Of a stretch of 64,000 nt of DNA, positions 25,092 through 34,325 are shown piece by piece. Source of the DNA: Brevibacillus choshinensis. Its GTDB lineage: Bacteria; Bacillota; Bacilli; Brevibacillales; Brevibacillaceae. The stretch spans positions 3,881,001 through 3,945,000 of the forward strand of contig NZ_CP069127.1 in NCBI RefSeq assembly GCF_016811915.1, read 5' to 3'. Below the pieces are notes generated by a model. It was given only the letters and a program-made list of their open reading frames with translations, was not told the origin of the DNA and searched no databases. The position numbers were made by a program, and so were the translations under genes. Every line of letters starts with the position of its first letter. Position 1 is the stretch's first letter.

Positions 25092-26348
25092 CGTGGAAAC
25101 AAAGGTGCCCACGTGCACGGCCATTTCATTTTCCAGACGCTTCATATACGCAATCGCGTCTTTGGTCAAAGTCGGATATTTCTCCCCATTTTGCAGCTTG
25201 GCCAACGTTTGCGGCACAGGATAAATGACATAATTGCGTTTGCCTGACTTGCGAAAGAAATGTACATATGTCGGAATCATCTCGGCGCTCTCAATGCTGG
25301 CTGCACCTGACGCGTCTTTTTTTAGAGTAAGCTTGAGAATGGCACCTACGTCTTTGTAATCCCAGCGCTGGGCGGAAATGAAATTCCCCAATGAGTAGGT
25401 GATCAGACCTTTGTGCTCTCGGCCGTCCTCTAGGGTCACCGTCTTCCATTCGTACGGCTGAACCACGTGCGGATGAGCCCCCAAAATCAGATCTGCTCCA
25501 TCCCGAATGACCTGCTCCGCCGTCTTTTTTTGCGCCTCGTTCGGCATTCGCTGGTACTCGACTCCGAAGTGCAAGGCTACGGCCACTAAATCTGCTCCCT
25601 TTTCGCGGGCATGGGCAATGTCTTTCTTTATGAGCGCGGGGTCAATCAGATTGATCATGTAGGGCTTGCCTTCCGGGATCGGAATGCCATTTGTCCCGTA
25701 CGTATACGATAGCAGTGCCAGAGTAAAGCCATTTTTCTTCAGCAAGAGTGGCTCATCGCGTTCTTCTGGACTGGCAAAGGTTCCCGTATGCAGCAGCCCT
25801 GCTTCGTCGAGATGCTTGATTGTCTGCAGGATGCCGGGCCCCTTTCGATCCAGCGAGTGATTGTTTGCCGTAGATACGGCTGTGAAACCGACTTCCTTGA
25901 GGGTGTGGCCCAGCTCAGCCGGGGAATTGAACATGGGGTAGCCCGAATATCCGGCTGCACTGCCGCTCATGGTAGTCTCCAGGTTGCCGATGACCCAATC
26001 CGCTTCTTGGAACAGTGGGACGACGTTCGTAAAAAACGAATGAAAATCATATTTCTTGGTCGCTGGATTCCACGCCGCATCCAATTGCTCCTGGTGCATC
26101 ATAATATCCCCCACAGCCATCAGGGACAGGCGCTGCTCAGGGAAACGCGAGGCAGCTTGCTCTTGGGCTGGTGCGGGTTCCTCACTGGATGGCACGTCCG
26201 ACGAAGGTGCGGCAGGAAGGGTCTGGGATGCCGACTCAGCTGGAGCAGTGGCGGGCTTTTCCTGATTGGCGACAGGCGGGACACAACCCGTAATACTCAT
26301 ACAGCCAATAGCAAGAATGGCGACCCAACGACACCATTTTACATTCAT
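25077..26348 (-). CDS. CapA-family lipoprotein (poly-gamma-glutamate synthesis type)
   Basis: 423 residues. The lipobox SITGC places the lipidated cysteine at residue 22. A 45-residue Pro/Ala/Ser linker follows, then a calcineurin-like CapA domain with LMAVGDIMMH near 76, TANNHSLDRKG near 160, GAHPHVVQPYEW near 293 and YSLGNFISAQ near 320. CapA proteins take part in poly-gamma-glutamate export or anchoring, but stand-alone copies are common and often of unknown role. No capB/capC genes are here, so capsule synthesis at this locus is unlikely. Confidence 0.88.
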   Translation of the reverse strand: MNVKWCRWVAILAIGCMSITGCVPPVANQEKPATAPAESASQTLPAAPSSDVPSSEEPAPAQEQAASRFPEQRLSLMAVGDIMMHQEQLDAAWNPATKKYDFHSFFTNVVPLFQEADWVIGNLETTMSGSAAGYSGYPMFNSPAELGHTLKEVGFTAVSTANNHSLDRKGPGILQTIKHLDEAGLLHTGTFASPEERDEPLLLKKNGFTLALLSYTYGTNGIPIPEGKPYMINLIDPALIKKDIAHAREKGADLVAVALHFGVEYQRMPNEAQKKTAEQVIRDGADLILGAHPHVVQPYEWKTVTLEDGREHKGLITYSLGNFISAQRWDYKDVGAILKLTLKKDASGAASIESAEMIPTYVHFFRKSGKRNYVIYPVPQTLAKLQNGEKYPTLTKDAIAYMKRLENEMAVHVGTFVSTKKAS

Positions 26349-26442
26349 GCTTCCTTCTCCTTTTTCCTTGTGACCCTACCCATTTCGCCGGCTTTCCCTA
26401 AATTCCTCCAAAAATACGGATGCGATTCCCGACTTCCCTTCT

Positions 26443-27090
26443 TTATCGTAACAACCCTGTCACGAATGGATTGAAGGTTTTTTCTGAGTCAATCGTCGTT
26501 TTCGGTCCGTGTCCCGGATAGACGATCGTATCATCGTCCAGCTCAAACAGCTTATCCTGAATGCTGATCATCAACGTTTCATAATCGCCACCAGGCAAAT
26601 CCGTGCGCCCGATGCTCTGAGCGAACAACACATCTCCACCGAAGCAATGTCTGCCGATTACAAATGAGCAGCTTCCAGGAGAATGGCCCGGAGTATGCAT
26701 GACTTGAATCGAAAATCCGGCGATTTGAAGCGTCTGCCCATCTTCCAGCTCATATTCAGCACGCTCGCACACAATCGGCTCAGGCAGATTCCATCGACTG
26801 GATCCGTTCAAGTCAGGATTCGTCAGCCATTCCTGCTCCAGTGGATGAATGTAGACAGGCGCCTTGGTCAATGCACAGACCTCATTTAATCCACCGATAT
26901 GGTCTAGGTGGGCATGCGTCAGCAGGACGGCTACTACGTTTTTCTGTCGGATGGCCTGCAATAAGGCAGCCGGCTCCATTCCCGGATCGATGACAATCGT
27001 CTCGCCGGTGCCAGTATGGGTCAGCACATAGGCATTGGTCTGGAATGCGCCCAATGGAAAAGTCTGAATGGAGAGTTGTTGTTCGCTCAT
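26443..27090 (-). CDS. MBL-fold metallo-hydrolase, YqgX-like (glyoxalase II type)
   Basis: 215 residues with all zinc motifs of the metallo-beta-lactamase fold: THAHLDHIGG at about 73-82, HTPGHSPGS at about 131-139, FGGDVLF at about 147-153 and the final YPGHGP at about 190-195. The ATG at 27090 has a GAGGAGG site. The closest family is the small hydroxyacylglutathione-hydrolase-like YqgX group. In a bacillithiol-using organism the physiological thioester may be a bacillithiol adduct, an inference. It is divergent from the hypothetical gene at 27151. Confidence 0.87.
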   Translation of the reverse strand: MSEQQLSIQTFPLGAFQTNAYVLTHTGTGETIVIDPGMEPAALLQAIRQKNVVAVLLTHAHLDHIGGLNEVCALTKAPVYIHPLEQEWLTNPDLNGSSRWNLPEPIVCERAEYELEDGQTLQIAGFSIQVMHTPGHSPGSCSFVIGRHCFGGDVLFAQSIGRTDLPGGDYETLMISIQDKLFELDDDTIVYPGHGPKTTIDSEKTFNPFVTGLLR

Positions 27091-27150
27091 AGGAACCTCC
27101 TCGATTTTTTGATACGATAGGATAAATGGCAAAGATGTGAGGTGAAAGGT

Positions 27151-27660
27151 ATGCGCCACATGTACGGCGTAGAAATTCAGGTGCCCGATGGCAAATTGCC
27201 GGGCTTCTATGCTCAAGTCATACATAAAATTGGTGACGATGTCAATGTCTTTGACCGAGACAAACTGCTTTTCGTCGTAGAGGGCGAGGAGGATCGAGAC
27301 AAGCTAGAGGCGATACTCGCCAGGCCCAACATGTTAGGCGATGTATTCTCACTCCTCCTGCTTCCCGAAGCCATCGAAATGGCATCGCTGGAGGACATAG
27401 GCTTCCTCTCACAAAACGGTCATCTGTATCTGTACGCAGAGCGGGTGGCATTGTTCACGCTGTCCGACGACAAAGGGAGCGAAAAGGATCGCTGGGCAGC
27501 CGAGGAACAGCTTCGCGAGCATGTGCATGGCCAATTTTCTGATCCCTCTACGTTCTCTACGGTATTCATCATCGACAGCTCCCTTCCAGACCTCGTAGAA
27601 GGTATTGCACGAGCGTACCAGCTCTCTGTCAGATGGGTCCATCGCGGCGATCACGTTTGA
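27151..27660 (+). CDS. Conserved hypothetical protein
   Basis: 169 residues, soluble, acidic, no signal peptide or membrane segment. No family recognised. The N-terminal part (GVEIQVPDGKLPGFYAQVI) and alternating strand/helix pattern suggest an alpha/beta fold. The ATG at 27151 is chosen because AGGTGA lies 5-10 bp upstream; a GTG lies 9 bp earlier. It is divergent from the metallo-hydrolase gene with only 60 bp between them, so they share a promoter region. Confidence 0.7.
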   Translation: MRHMYGVEIQVPDGKLPGFYAQVIHKIGDDVNVFDRDKLLFVVEGEEDRDKLEAILARPNMLGDVFSLLLLPEAIEMASLEDIGFLSQNGHLYLYAERVALFTLSDDKGSEKDRWAAEEQLREHVHGQFSDPSTFSTVFIIDSSLPDLVEGIARAYQLSVRWVHRGDHV

Positions 27661-27665
27661 ACGGC

Positions 27666-27712
27666 TCAAAAAAAGGGAAGAGCGTACATCTTCTGCACGC
27701 CCTTCCCTTTCG
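27666..27712. terminator. Bidirectional terminator between 27660 and 27714
   Basis: AAAGGGAAGAGCGT/ACGCCCTTCCCTTT imperfect hairpin with an A run on one side and T-rich sequence on the other, between two converging genes. Confidence 0.75.
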
Positions 27713-27713
27713 C

Positions 27714-28235
27714 TCATAAGCTGTCGAATCGCATCCATGCCACTTTATTTTCTGCAATCCCAAAGTTAGCCTTGTACTGCTTTCCCTGGTAGACAATCTC
27801 CTTGTCTCCCGTGCCTTCGCCGTAGAGCTTTTTCAGTTGTTCAGCCGAGTCATACATGGTCAGTCCGCGCGCTGTTTTGAACTTCTGTGCGTCTTCCTGC
27901 GGAACTCCTCCCAACATGATGGACACGACCTTCCCCGCATTCACCTTCAGAATGAGCTGAGTCCGATCCAGCAGCAGCATCCCCATCACTGCTTCTCCCG
28001 CGCCTTGAGCCATCTGATCGACAGTGTAGGTCTGCCTCGATACCATGTCCATAAAATCTGCCTTGGTCGGCTTTAGGATATCCATTGCCTCTTTGATGTT
28101 TTGTCCTAAGTAAACTCCATTGATGCCGTACTCTTTTGGATTCTCCGCATCAAAGGCGTTGGAAGAGCAAGCCTGCAGCAAAACGGCCACCAGCATCACG
28201 ATTGCAACGATTCGGAATGAATGAATCAAATTCAT
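27714..28235 (-). CDS. Putative lipoprotein
   Basis: 173 residues. The signal sequence ends in the lipobox LLQAC with Cys23 as the lipidation site. The mature part has YGINGVYLGQNIKEAMDILKP, reminiscent of SmpA/DUF4309-like repeats in which a glycine-rich loop precedes a helix, but I cannot assign a family. The ATG at 28235 (MNLIHS) follows AAAGGTGG. Probably anchored to the outer face of the cytoplasmic membrane. Confidence 0.75.
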   Translation of the reverse strand: MNLIHSFRIVAIVMLVAVLLQACSSNAFDAENPKEYGINGVYLGQNIKEAMDILKPTKADFMDMVSRQTYTVDQMAQGAGEAVMGMLLLDRTQLILKVNAGKVVSIMLGGVPQEDAQKFKTARGLTMYDSAEQLKKLYGEGTGDKEIVYQGKQYKANFGIAENKVAWMRFDSL

Positions 28236-28309
28236 GGCGCCCACCTTTTTTCAGCCGGTTTTTACATCGCTATCTTACCGCACCCGCTGAAAACGAGCAA
28301 GGTGCACAC

Positions 28310-28756
28310 CTACTCCCTCGGCCCCGTCACTTTTTGCCTTGGTCGATTTGGCGGCAGATTGTTGTTTACGCTTTGCTTGAAGCCCTCAACGATCTTCAGT
28401 AGGGACGCAAAAAAGGGAGATCCAAACACAGCGACGATTCCCCACAGCCACGTCCCCACCTCCCAGGAGTCCTCCACGTAGACCTTCTCTGCACCGGTCA
28501 GTATCAGCGCAGGATCCAGTCCCATTACGCCAAAAATAACACCTGCAGCAACCACTGAGATCAGCAAGTTGAAAAAACGCTTGTAATGGTTGAGCCGTGC
28601 AGCGTGATTATGGTCCTCCCAGCAGTCATTCCTTGCCTCGTAATCGGTCGCAAGAAAGGGTATCACCGATTTGCATGCTTCTGTCACGCCGGCTGCTGCA
28701 CTGGAAACCGCTGTGATATAAATGAGAAAAGCGATAGATGAATCCAGATTGACCAT
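28310..28756 (-). CDS. Hypothetical membrane protein
   Basis: 148 residues with three predicted membrane segments at about 8-28, 62-82 and 98-120, joined by a His/Asp-rich loop (DCWEDHNHAARLNHYKR). The C-terminal tail is proline- and arginine-rich. The ATG at 28756 follows GGGAGG. No family recognised; the size and topology recall phage-holin-like proteins, but there is no phage context. Confidence 0.7.
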   Translation of the reverse strand: MVNLDSSIAFLIYITAVSSAAAGVTEACKSVIPFLATDYEARNDCWEDHNHAARLNHYKRFFNLLISVVAAGVIFGVMGLDPALILTGAEKVYVEDSWEVGTWLWGIVAVFGSPFFASLLKIVEGFKQSVNNNLPPNRPRQKVTGPRE

Positions 28757-28896
28757 ATGATTCCTCCCCTCATTCCTATTTGTATGGAGGAATGCGGACA
28801 ACTTGCAAAATAATCATGTGCGAAACCGTTTCCGTTTGCCCCATTTTGCGGTAACATGGACCCATACCACCAATTTAAGGAAAAGGGGGAATTTCC

Positions 28897-29373
28897 ATGT
28901 CCAACCAATCTTACATCTGGGATACTTACGATTTGGTACGCAGCCTCACCCTTGGTGCACTGAACCATACAAAAGAAGAGGTAGCAGACATCATTCCTGA
29001 AGGTCTCAGCAACAACATTCGCTGGAACTTTGGACACATTCTGATGACTCAGGATTTCTTCATGTACGGCCCAAGCTGTCCTCACTTGCCAGCATCCTAT
29101 CCTGCCCTGTTTTCTCCAGGTACCAAGCCTGCGAACTGGGAAGGAGATATTCCTTCGCTGGCAACTTTGGCTGCCCAATTGGAGGAGCAAAAGGCCCGCA
29201 TCAAGGAAACGTTTGCAGATCGTTTGGACGAAAAGCTCCCTCAGCCTTTCCAGCTCGGCAATAAAGGAACGATGCACACCTTTGGAGAGATGTTTGCATT
29301 TACCCTCTTCCATGAAGGCATGCATATGAATGCGCTTGCCACACTCAACAAATTCATATCTGCCAGCAAGTAA
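28897..29373 (+). CDS. DinB-family protein
   Basis: 158 residues, an all-helical four-helix-bundle protein. Candidate metal-binding histidines are in NFGHIL (His47) and FHEGMHM (His139 and His143), the spacing expected of DinB/YfiT-like metal enzymes. Some members are bacillithiol S-transferases. The genome context (bshC in this window) makes that a reasonable idea, but activity cannot be read from sequence. The ATG follows AAAAGGGGG. Own promoter and terminator. Confidence 0.85.
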   Translation: MSNQSYIWDTYDLVRSLTLGALNHTKEEVADIIPEGLSNNIRWNFGHILMTQDFFMYGPSCPHLPASYPALFSPGTKPANWEGDIPSLATLAAQLEEQKARIKETFADRLDEKLPQPFQLGNKGTMHTFGEMFAFTLFHEGMHMNALATLNKFISASK

Positions 29374-29389
29374 GCTGTTCGATCCATCA

Positions 29390-29422
29390 AAAATCAGCCC
29401 GGTGCGTCCCACCGGGCTTTTC
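29390..29422 (+). terminator. Terminator after the DinB-family gene
   Basis: AGCCCGGTG/CACCGGGCT stem with a 4-nt loop, followed by TTTT. Confidence 0.85.
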
Positions 29423-29701
29423 CGCGTATATAGAGAAAACCGTTCCCAAGAAGGGAACGGTCCTTGTCGAGCCCAATTGCTTATGGGGTTTTACCGATTA
29501 TTCTCTTTGGCACTTCAACCTCCATTACAGAGACTTTCGTTACCTAAAGAATTTGGGTTCCACCAATCCGACTTTCGCCGACTGCTTGTTCATGTGTATC
29601 CACGGATCTTCGCCTCCTGCAAGGCTTTGCGCCGTCTTACCATGAATCATCGGGCTCGACAAAACTTATTATGTCCGCTCCCTTTGAAGCTATACACCGT
29701 T
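29423..29701. other. Intergenic stretch without a supported gene
   Basis: With the terminator this leaves about 330 bp between the dinB-like and phoH genes. A second hairpin (CCGTTCCC/GGGAACGG) lies at about 29438-29462. On the minus strand, 29603-29544 could encode a 19-residue peptide from a GTG behind AGGAGG. An overlapping frame from 29643 encodes 17 residues. Neither resembles a family I know, so I do not call them genes. Confidence 0.4.
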
Positions 29702-31036
29702 TTATAAAATATCTGCAGCCAGCTGTGCCAGTACGCTTCGTTCTCCTTTTTCCAGCTTGATATGCCCAGCCAGCTTCTGATCTTTGAAGAGCTCAACCAC
29801 ATACGTCAGTCCGTTATTGCTCTCATCCAGGTACGGATGGTCAATTTGCTCCGGGTCACCCATCAATACGATTTTGGATCCGTCGCCTACACGGGTCAGA
29901 ATCGTTTTCACTTCATGCTTCGTCAAGTTCTGCGCCTCGTCTATGATGATAAACTGCCCAGGAATGGAACGCCCGCGAATGTAGGTCAGCGCTTCCACTT
30001 GGAGGCTCCCCATGCCAGCCAAAATCTTATCCAAATCTCCAGGACGTTTTGTGTTGAACAAATATTCCAGATTATCGTAAATCGGCTGCATCCACGGCCT
30101 CAGTTTTTCTTCCTTTTCGCCGGGCAGGTAGCCGATGTCTTTTCCGAGTGGAACGATAGGCCTTGCTACCAAAAGCTTTTTGTATTTTTGCAGATCTTCA
30201 ATTTGCAGTAATCCTGCTGCGAGAGCCAGCAGGGTTTTTCCCGTTCCGGCCTTGCCAGTCATGGTGACCAGCGGAATATCATCGCGAAGCAGCAGTTCTG
30301 TCGCCATCCTTTGCTGAACGTTCCGGGCTCGTATCCCCCATATCGGGTCGTCATCAGAAATAAGCATCTCTAACGTCTTGCCATCCGGATCGACCTTTCC
30401 GATGGCCGATATGGATGGGTTGATCTCATCCTTCAATACAAGAAATTGATGAGGGTAGAAGCGATACTTTGGAAAACAGGTAGCCAAATGCAGCTTTCTC
30501 GTGGCGTAATACGACTTGATGATTTCGGAGGCGACCATCATCTTCTGATACCCCGTGTAAATGCTGGAAAATTCACCAACGACCCGATCTGACAAAAAAT
30601 CCTCGGCTGTCAGATTGAGGGCATCTGCTTTCACACGCATCAGGGCATCTTTGCTGACCAGAATGACTGGCCGAGGCTGGTCGGATAAATTTTCTTCTTC
30701 CTGCAGGTTTAAAGCAACAGCTAGAATCCGGTTGTCATTGGTCATTTCCGTGAACTGCTTTTGCAGCTGATGAAGAGATGAATGGTTCAGCTCCACCCGG
30801 AATAACCCACCCGTTTCCAGCGTAATTCCCGTATGAAGATGCCCAAGCTCTCTAAAGCTGTCAAACAGTCGCGATACGTACCGAGCATTGCGACCGATTT
30901 CATCCATGTACCGCTTTTTGGAATCGATTTCTTCCAACACCACTGCCGGTATGACAATTTCGTTGTCGGCGAAGGAAAACATCGCCCGTGGATCTTGCAG
31001 GAGTACGTTGGTGTCCAGTACGTAGATTTTCTTCAA
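29702..31036 (-). CDS. ylaK: PIN-PhoH ATPase, YlaK type (PhoH2)
   Basis: 444 residues in two parts. An N-terminal PIN nuclease domain at about 1-140 has the acidic residues of YVLDTNVLL and VVLEEID. A C-terminal PhoH P-loop domain at about 225-440 has MTGKAGTGKT near 260 and FIIIDEAQNLTKHE as the Walker B region. Proteins of this design act as ATP-dependent RNA helicase/ribonucleases in mycobacteria. Divergent from a YlaJ-like lipoprotein gene, as the two are neighbours in Bacillus subtilis. Confidence 0.93.
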   Translation of the reverse strand: MKKIYVLDTNVLLQDPRAMFSFADNEIVIPAVVLEEIDSKKRYMDEIGRNARYVSRLFDSFRELGHLHTGITLETGGLFRVELNHSSLHQLQKQFTEMTNDNRILAVALNLQEEENLSDQPRPVILVSKDALMRVKADALNLTAEDFLSDRVVGEFSSIYTGYQKMMVASEIIKSYYATRKLHLATCFPKYRFYPHQFLVLKDEINPSISAIGKVDPDGKTLEMLISDDDPIWGIRARNVQQRMATELLLRDDIPLVTMTGKAGTGKTLLALAAGLLQIEDLQKYKKLLVARPIVPLGKDIGYLPGEKEEKLRPWMQPIYDNLEYLFNTKRPGDLDKILAGMGSLQVEALTYIRGRSIPGQFIIIDEAQNLTKHEVKTILTRVGDGSKIVLMGDPEQIDHPYLDESNNGLTYVVELFKDQKLAGHIKLEKGERSVLAQLAADIL

Positions 31037-31217
31037 AATCTCGCCTCCTATTACCCTTCTTATATAAGCTATGCATTTTTTGGAGGGATGCTCTGGTGCG
31101 GCGACGTGATGTACTACAGTTTATGTCGAGCCAGACACAGATAGACGGACCATTCCCAGAATGAAAACAAGCTCACAGGACAAAATACTCATAACCGCTG
31201 GGAAAGGGAGAATGCCT

Positions 31218-31832
31218 GTGAAACGGACCGCTACCATCTGCCTTGGTATCTGCTTATTGCTCACTGCCTGCATGTCAGGCAATAAACCGCCGGCCAACCA
31301 GGCTGCACCGCAGCCCAACCAACAAGTGCCGCATACCCAACGCGTGCAGCAAACGGCTCCGCAGCCTACCTATAACCAATCTTCGCAGGCGACTGCGGAT
31401 CGTCTCGTCCAGCTGGCAACACGCGTAAAAAAGGTAAATGGAGCGACTGCTGTCGTCATCGGAAAAATGGCGGTGGTCGGTATCAATGTTGATCCACATC
31501 TGGATCGCCCGGAAGTGGGAGTCATCAAATACTCTGTTGCCGAAGCCTTGAAGGAAGATCCCCAAGGCGCAACTGCCATCGTGACAGCCGACCCTGATAT
31601 CGTGCAGCGCCTCCGTGAAATGACGGCTGACATCCGCAGAGGCCATCCTGTATCCGGCTTCGCCGAGGAGCTCGCGGATATCGTGGGGCGTATCATGCCA
31701 CAGCTGCCGCGTGATGTGAGAAAACGGGAAGAGACACCTTCGCAAGAAAATGAACAGCGCATCAATAAAAGCAACAAATCTACGCCACGGGGAAATCAGG
31801 GCATCAACGTGAATCGCACCGGCGCGCCATAA
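31218..31832 (+). CDS. ylaJ: YhcN/YlaJ-family spore lipoprotein
   Basis: 204 residues. The lipobox LLTAC puts the lipidated cysteine at residue 18. A Pro/Gln/Asn-rich spacer follows, then a YhcN/YlaJ domain (QLATRVKKVNGATAVVIGKMAVVGINVD). The GTG at 31218 is chosen since GGGAG lies 7 bp before it. Family members are inner-spore-membrane lipoproteins made in the forespore and influence germination in some species. A paralogue lies at 40515. Confidence 0.85.
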   Translation: MKRTATICLGICLLLTACMSGNKPPANQAAPQPNQQVPHTQRVQQTAPQPTYNQSSQATADRLVQLATRVKKVNGATAVVIGKMAVVGINVDPHLDRPEVGVIKYSVAEALKEDPQGATAIVTADPDIVQRLREMTADIRRGHPVSGFAEELADIVGRIMPQLPRDVRKREETPSQENEQRINKSNKSTPRGNQGINVNRTGAP

Positions 31833-31862
31833 AGAAGGCAGCGCTGGCATTAGAACGAAACG

Positions 31863-31913
31863 AAAAAGAGGCATTCGCCCGGAGCTACGCCCGAGAGAAT
31901 GCCTCTTTTTTAT
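31863..31913. terminator. Bidirectional terminator between ylaJ-like and metC
   Basis: AAAAAGAGGCATTC/GAATGCCTCTTTTTT 13-bp stem with a GC-rich loop; overlaps the 3' end of metC. Confidence 0.88.
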
Positions 31914-33075
31914 TTTGGACTTCTACGGTTACAGGAGGCAATGCTTCCAAAGCCTGCTGCAAGTCCTGAATCAAATCATCCACATCTTCCAGTCCAGCCG
32001 ATAGCCGGATCAAGCCGTCCGTAATCCCGCGGATCTCTCTTTCCGCTGCCGGCATAGACGCGTGGGACATGGCAGCCGGATAGGAAAGAATGGTTTCCAC
32101 CGCTCCCAGACTTACCGCAACGATCGGCAGCCTTACCCGGTCAAACAACGCTTTGGCCCGTTCTCTGCTCCCTACATCAAAAGACAGAACGGCACCATGT
32201 CCGCTCGCTTGCGCTACCTGGATTCCGTGGCCTGGGTGATCAGGCAATCCGGTGTAGTAGACACGGCTGACAGCAGGATGGTCGTTCAGCCAATTGGCGA
32301 TTTTCTCGGCAGTCCGTGTGCTGACATCGAGCCTCGCCTTCAATGTCTTCAAACCGCGCATCACCAGCCAGCAGTCCTGTACACCTAAGATGGCCCCCAT
32401 CCCATTTTGGATAAAGTAGAGCTGCTCCCCCAAAGCCGCATCTTTGGTTACCGCCAGCCCTGCCACGACGTCACTGTGTCCCCCAATGAACTTCGTGGCG
32501 CTATGGATCACGATATCGGCACCCAATTCCAAGGGACGCTGGTAATATGGCGTCAAGAATGTATTGTCCACAATGACCAACAAATCATGCTCTTTTCCGA
32601 TTTGACAGACTGCTGCGAGATCTGTCACTTTCAAAGTAGGGTTTGAAGGTGTCTCCAGATAAATACCACGTGTCGATGGCTGAATGGCCGCCCTGACTTC
32701 TTCCAGTTTGGTCGCGTCTACAAACGTCACGGTAATCCCCATCCGAGACAATACTCTCGTCAAGAAGCGGAATGTCCCTCCGTACACGTCCTCTGCCACG
32801 ACTACATGATCCCCCGCCGAGAAAAGCATGAACACGCTGGAGATCGCTGCCATGCCGGATGCAAAAGCGAAACCGCGCTCTCCCCCCTCCAATCCGGCAA
32901 TGGCGTCCTCCAAGGCTTGACGGGTAGGGTTTCCGGATCTGGCGTAATCAAACGTAGTCGGGCGGTCCAAATCAGCCTGATGAAAGGTGGACGCCTGATA
33001 GATCGGAACGGACGACGCGCCTGTGACCGAATCAAAGCACGATGTTCCATGCAGCACTTTTGTAGCAAAATTCAT
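31885..33075 (-). CDS. metC: Trans-sulfuration PLP enzyme, probable cystathionine beta-lyase MetC
   Basis: 396 residues, Cys/Met-metabolism PLP family. The PLP lysine is in HSATKFIGGHSDV near 197, and YARSGNPTRQALE near 45 gives the phosphate-binding and substrate residues. The ATG at 33075 overlaps the metI stop by 4 bp (ATGA) with GGAGGG upstream, so it is coupled to metI. In this metI-metC operon it most likely splits cystathionine to homocysteine, pyruvate and ammonia. Cystathionine gamma-lyase cannot be ruled out from sequence. Controlled by the SAM-I riboswitch upstream. Confidence 0.9.
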   Translation of the reverse strand: MNFATKVLHGTSCFDSVTGASSVPIYQASTFHQADLDRPTTFDYARSGNPTRQALEDAIAGLEGGERGFAFASGMAAISSVFMLFSAGDHVVVAEDVYGGTFRFLTRVLSRMGITVTFVDATKLEEVRAAIQPSTRGIYLETPSNPTLKVTDLAAVCQIGKEHDLLVIVDNTFLTPYYQRPLELGADIVIHSATKFIGGHSDVVAGLAVTKDAALGEQLYFIQNGMGAILGVQDCWLVMRGLKTLKARLDVSTRTAEKIANWLNDHPAVSRVYYTGLPDHPGHGIQVAQASGHGAVLSFDVGSRERAKALFDRVRLPIVAVSLGAVETILSYPAAMSHASMPAAEREIRGITDGLIRLSAGLEDVDDLIQDLQQALEALPPVTVEVQNKKEAFSRA

Positions 33076-34235
33076 CGCACATTCCCTCCAACCGTCAGGC
33101 TCGCATCCAACGCCTCGCACAAATCCGCGATGAGGTCGTCTGGATGTTCAATCCCTACGGAGAGGCGGAGCAGCCGGTCACAGACACCTACGTACTCCCG
33201 AATCTCAGCCGGGATATCGGCGTGTGTCTGCGTCGCCGGGTATGTACACAGCGATTCTACGCCACCCAGACTTTCCGCAAACGAAACGATGCGCAGGTTT
33301 TTCAGGAAAGGCTTTACTTGATCAGCTGATCGTACACGGAAGGAAACCATCCCGCTGTAACCATTCGATTGCTTTTGCTGAATATCATGACCTGGGTGCT
33401 CAGACAGGCCCGGGTAAAAGACTTCTGTTACAGCAGGATGCTCACGCAGCTTGGCTGCGACAGCAAATGCATTCGCTTGATGGCGCTCCATGCGCAGTGC
33501 CAGCGTCTTCATCCCGCGCAAGAGAAGCCAGCAGTCTTGCGGCCCCAATACGGCCCCGATCGAATTGTGCAAAAAACGGATTTTTTCCGATAACTCTTGT
33601 CCTTTTGTCACGATCAAACCGGCAAGCACGTCATTATGTCCACCCAGATATTTGGTGGCGCTGTGCAGGACGATATCTGCTCCGAGCTCAAGTGGGCGTT
33701 GACAATACGGGGTCATGAAGGTATTGTCTACAATCGTCAGCAGGCCATGACTCTTTGCGATCTTCGCCACGCCGGCGATGTCGGTAATTTGGATCAGCGG
33801 ATTCGTCGGAGTCTCCACGAGTATGGCTTTGGTCTGTGGCTTCACTGCCTGCTCCACCAATTCCAGATCACGCAGATCGACATAGCTAAACGAAAGTCCA
33901 TAACGGGACAATACCTGCTCGAACAGCCGGTAGGTTCCCCCGTACAGGTCCAGTGAGACAATCAGATGATCTCCTTGGGAAAACAGCCCCATGACCGTAT
34001 GGATAGCAGCCATGCCTGACGCACACGCGAACCCTCCGTCCCCCGCTTCCGCGCTCGCGATCGTCTCTTCCAAGACCGTGCGCGTCGGATTCGCAGTCCG
34101 AGTGTAATCAAATCCTGTGCTTTCCCCCAAAGTAGGATGGCGATAAGCTGTTGAGTAGTAGACCGGAAAGTTAACGGCCCCTGTTGTTTCGTCTTTTCCC
34201 ACGCCCGCCTGAACTAGTTTCGTCTCCAAATGCAT
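33072..34235 (-). CDS. metI: Cystathionine gamma-synthase / O-acetylhomoserine thiolyase MetI
   Basis: 387 residues, the same PLP family as metC. Visible are FDYTRTANPTRTVLEE near 42, FACASGMAAIHTVMGLFSQGDH near 68 and the PLP-lysine motif HSATKYLGGHNDVLAGL near 191. It joins activated homoserine with cysteine to form cystathionine, the first step of trans-sulfuration toward methionine. First gene of metI-metC, preceded by a promoter, a SAM-I riboswitch and an intrinsic terminator, so it is switched off when SAM is plentiful. Confidence 0.9.
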   Translation of the reverse strand: MHLETKLVQAGVGKDETTGAVNFPVYYSTAYRHPTLGESTGFDYTRTANPTRTVLEETIASAEAGDGGFACASGMAAIHTVMGLFSQGDHLIVSLDLYGGTYRLFEQVLSRYGLSFSYVDLRDLELVEQAVKPQTKAILVETPTNPLIQITDIAGVAKIAKSHGLLTIVDNTFMTPYCQRPLELGADIVLHSATKYLGGHNDVLAGLIVTKGQELSEKIRFLHNSIGAVLGPQDCWLLLRGMKTLALRMERHQANAFAVAAKLREHPAVTEVFYPGLSEHPGHDIQQKQSNGYSGMVSFRVRSADQVKPFLKNLRIVSFAESLGGVESLCTYPATQTHADIPAEIREYVGVCDRLLRLSVGIEHPDDLIADLCEALDASLTVGGNVR

Positions 34236-34271
34236 CTGATTTCTCTCCCTCCATAGTGTACGAGGGGCATG

Positions 34272-34304
34272 AAAAAAGCCCCCTTTCGTCTGAAAGAAGG
34301 CTTT
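34272..34304 (-). terminator. Riboswitch-controlled terminator of metI-metC
   Basis: AAAGCCTTCTTTC/GAAAGGGGGCTTTTTT hairpin with a T run, between the SAM-I aptamer and metI. It forms the OFF expression platform. Confidence 0.85.
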
Positions 34305-34325
34305 GTTTACGTCGCCGTAAGCAAG

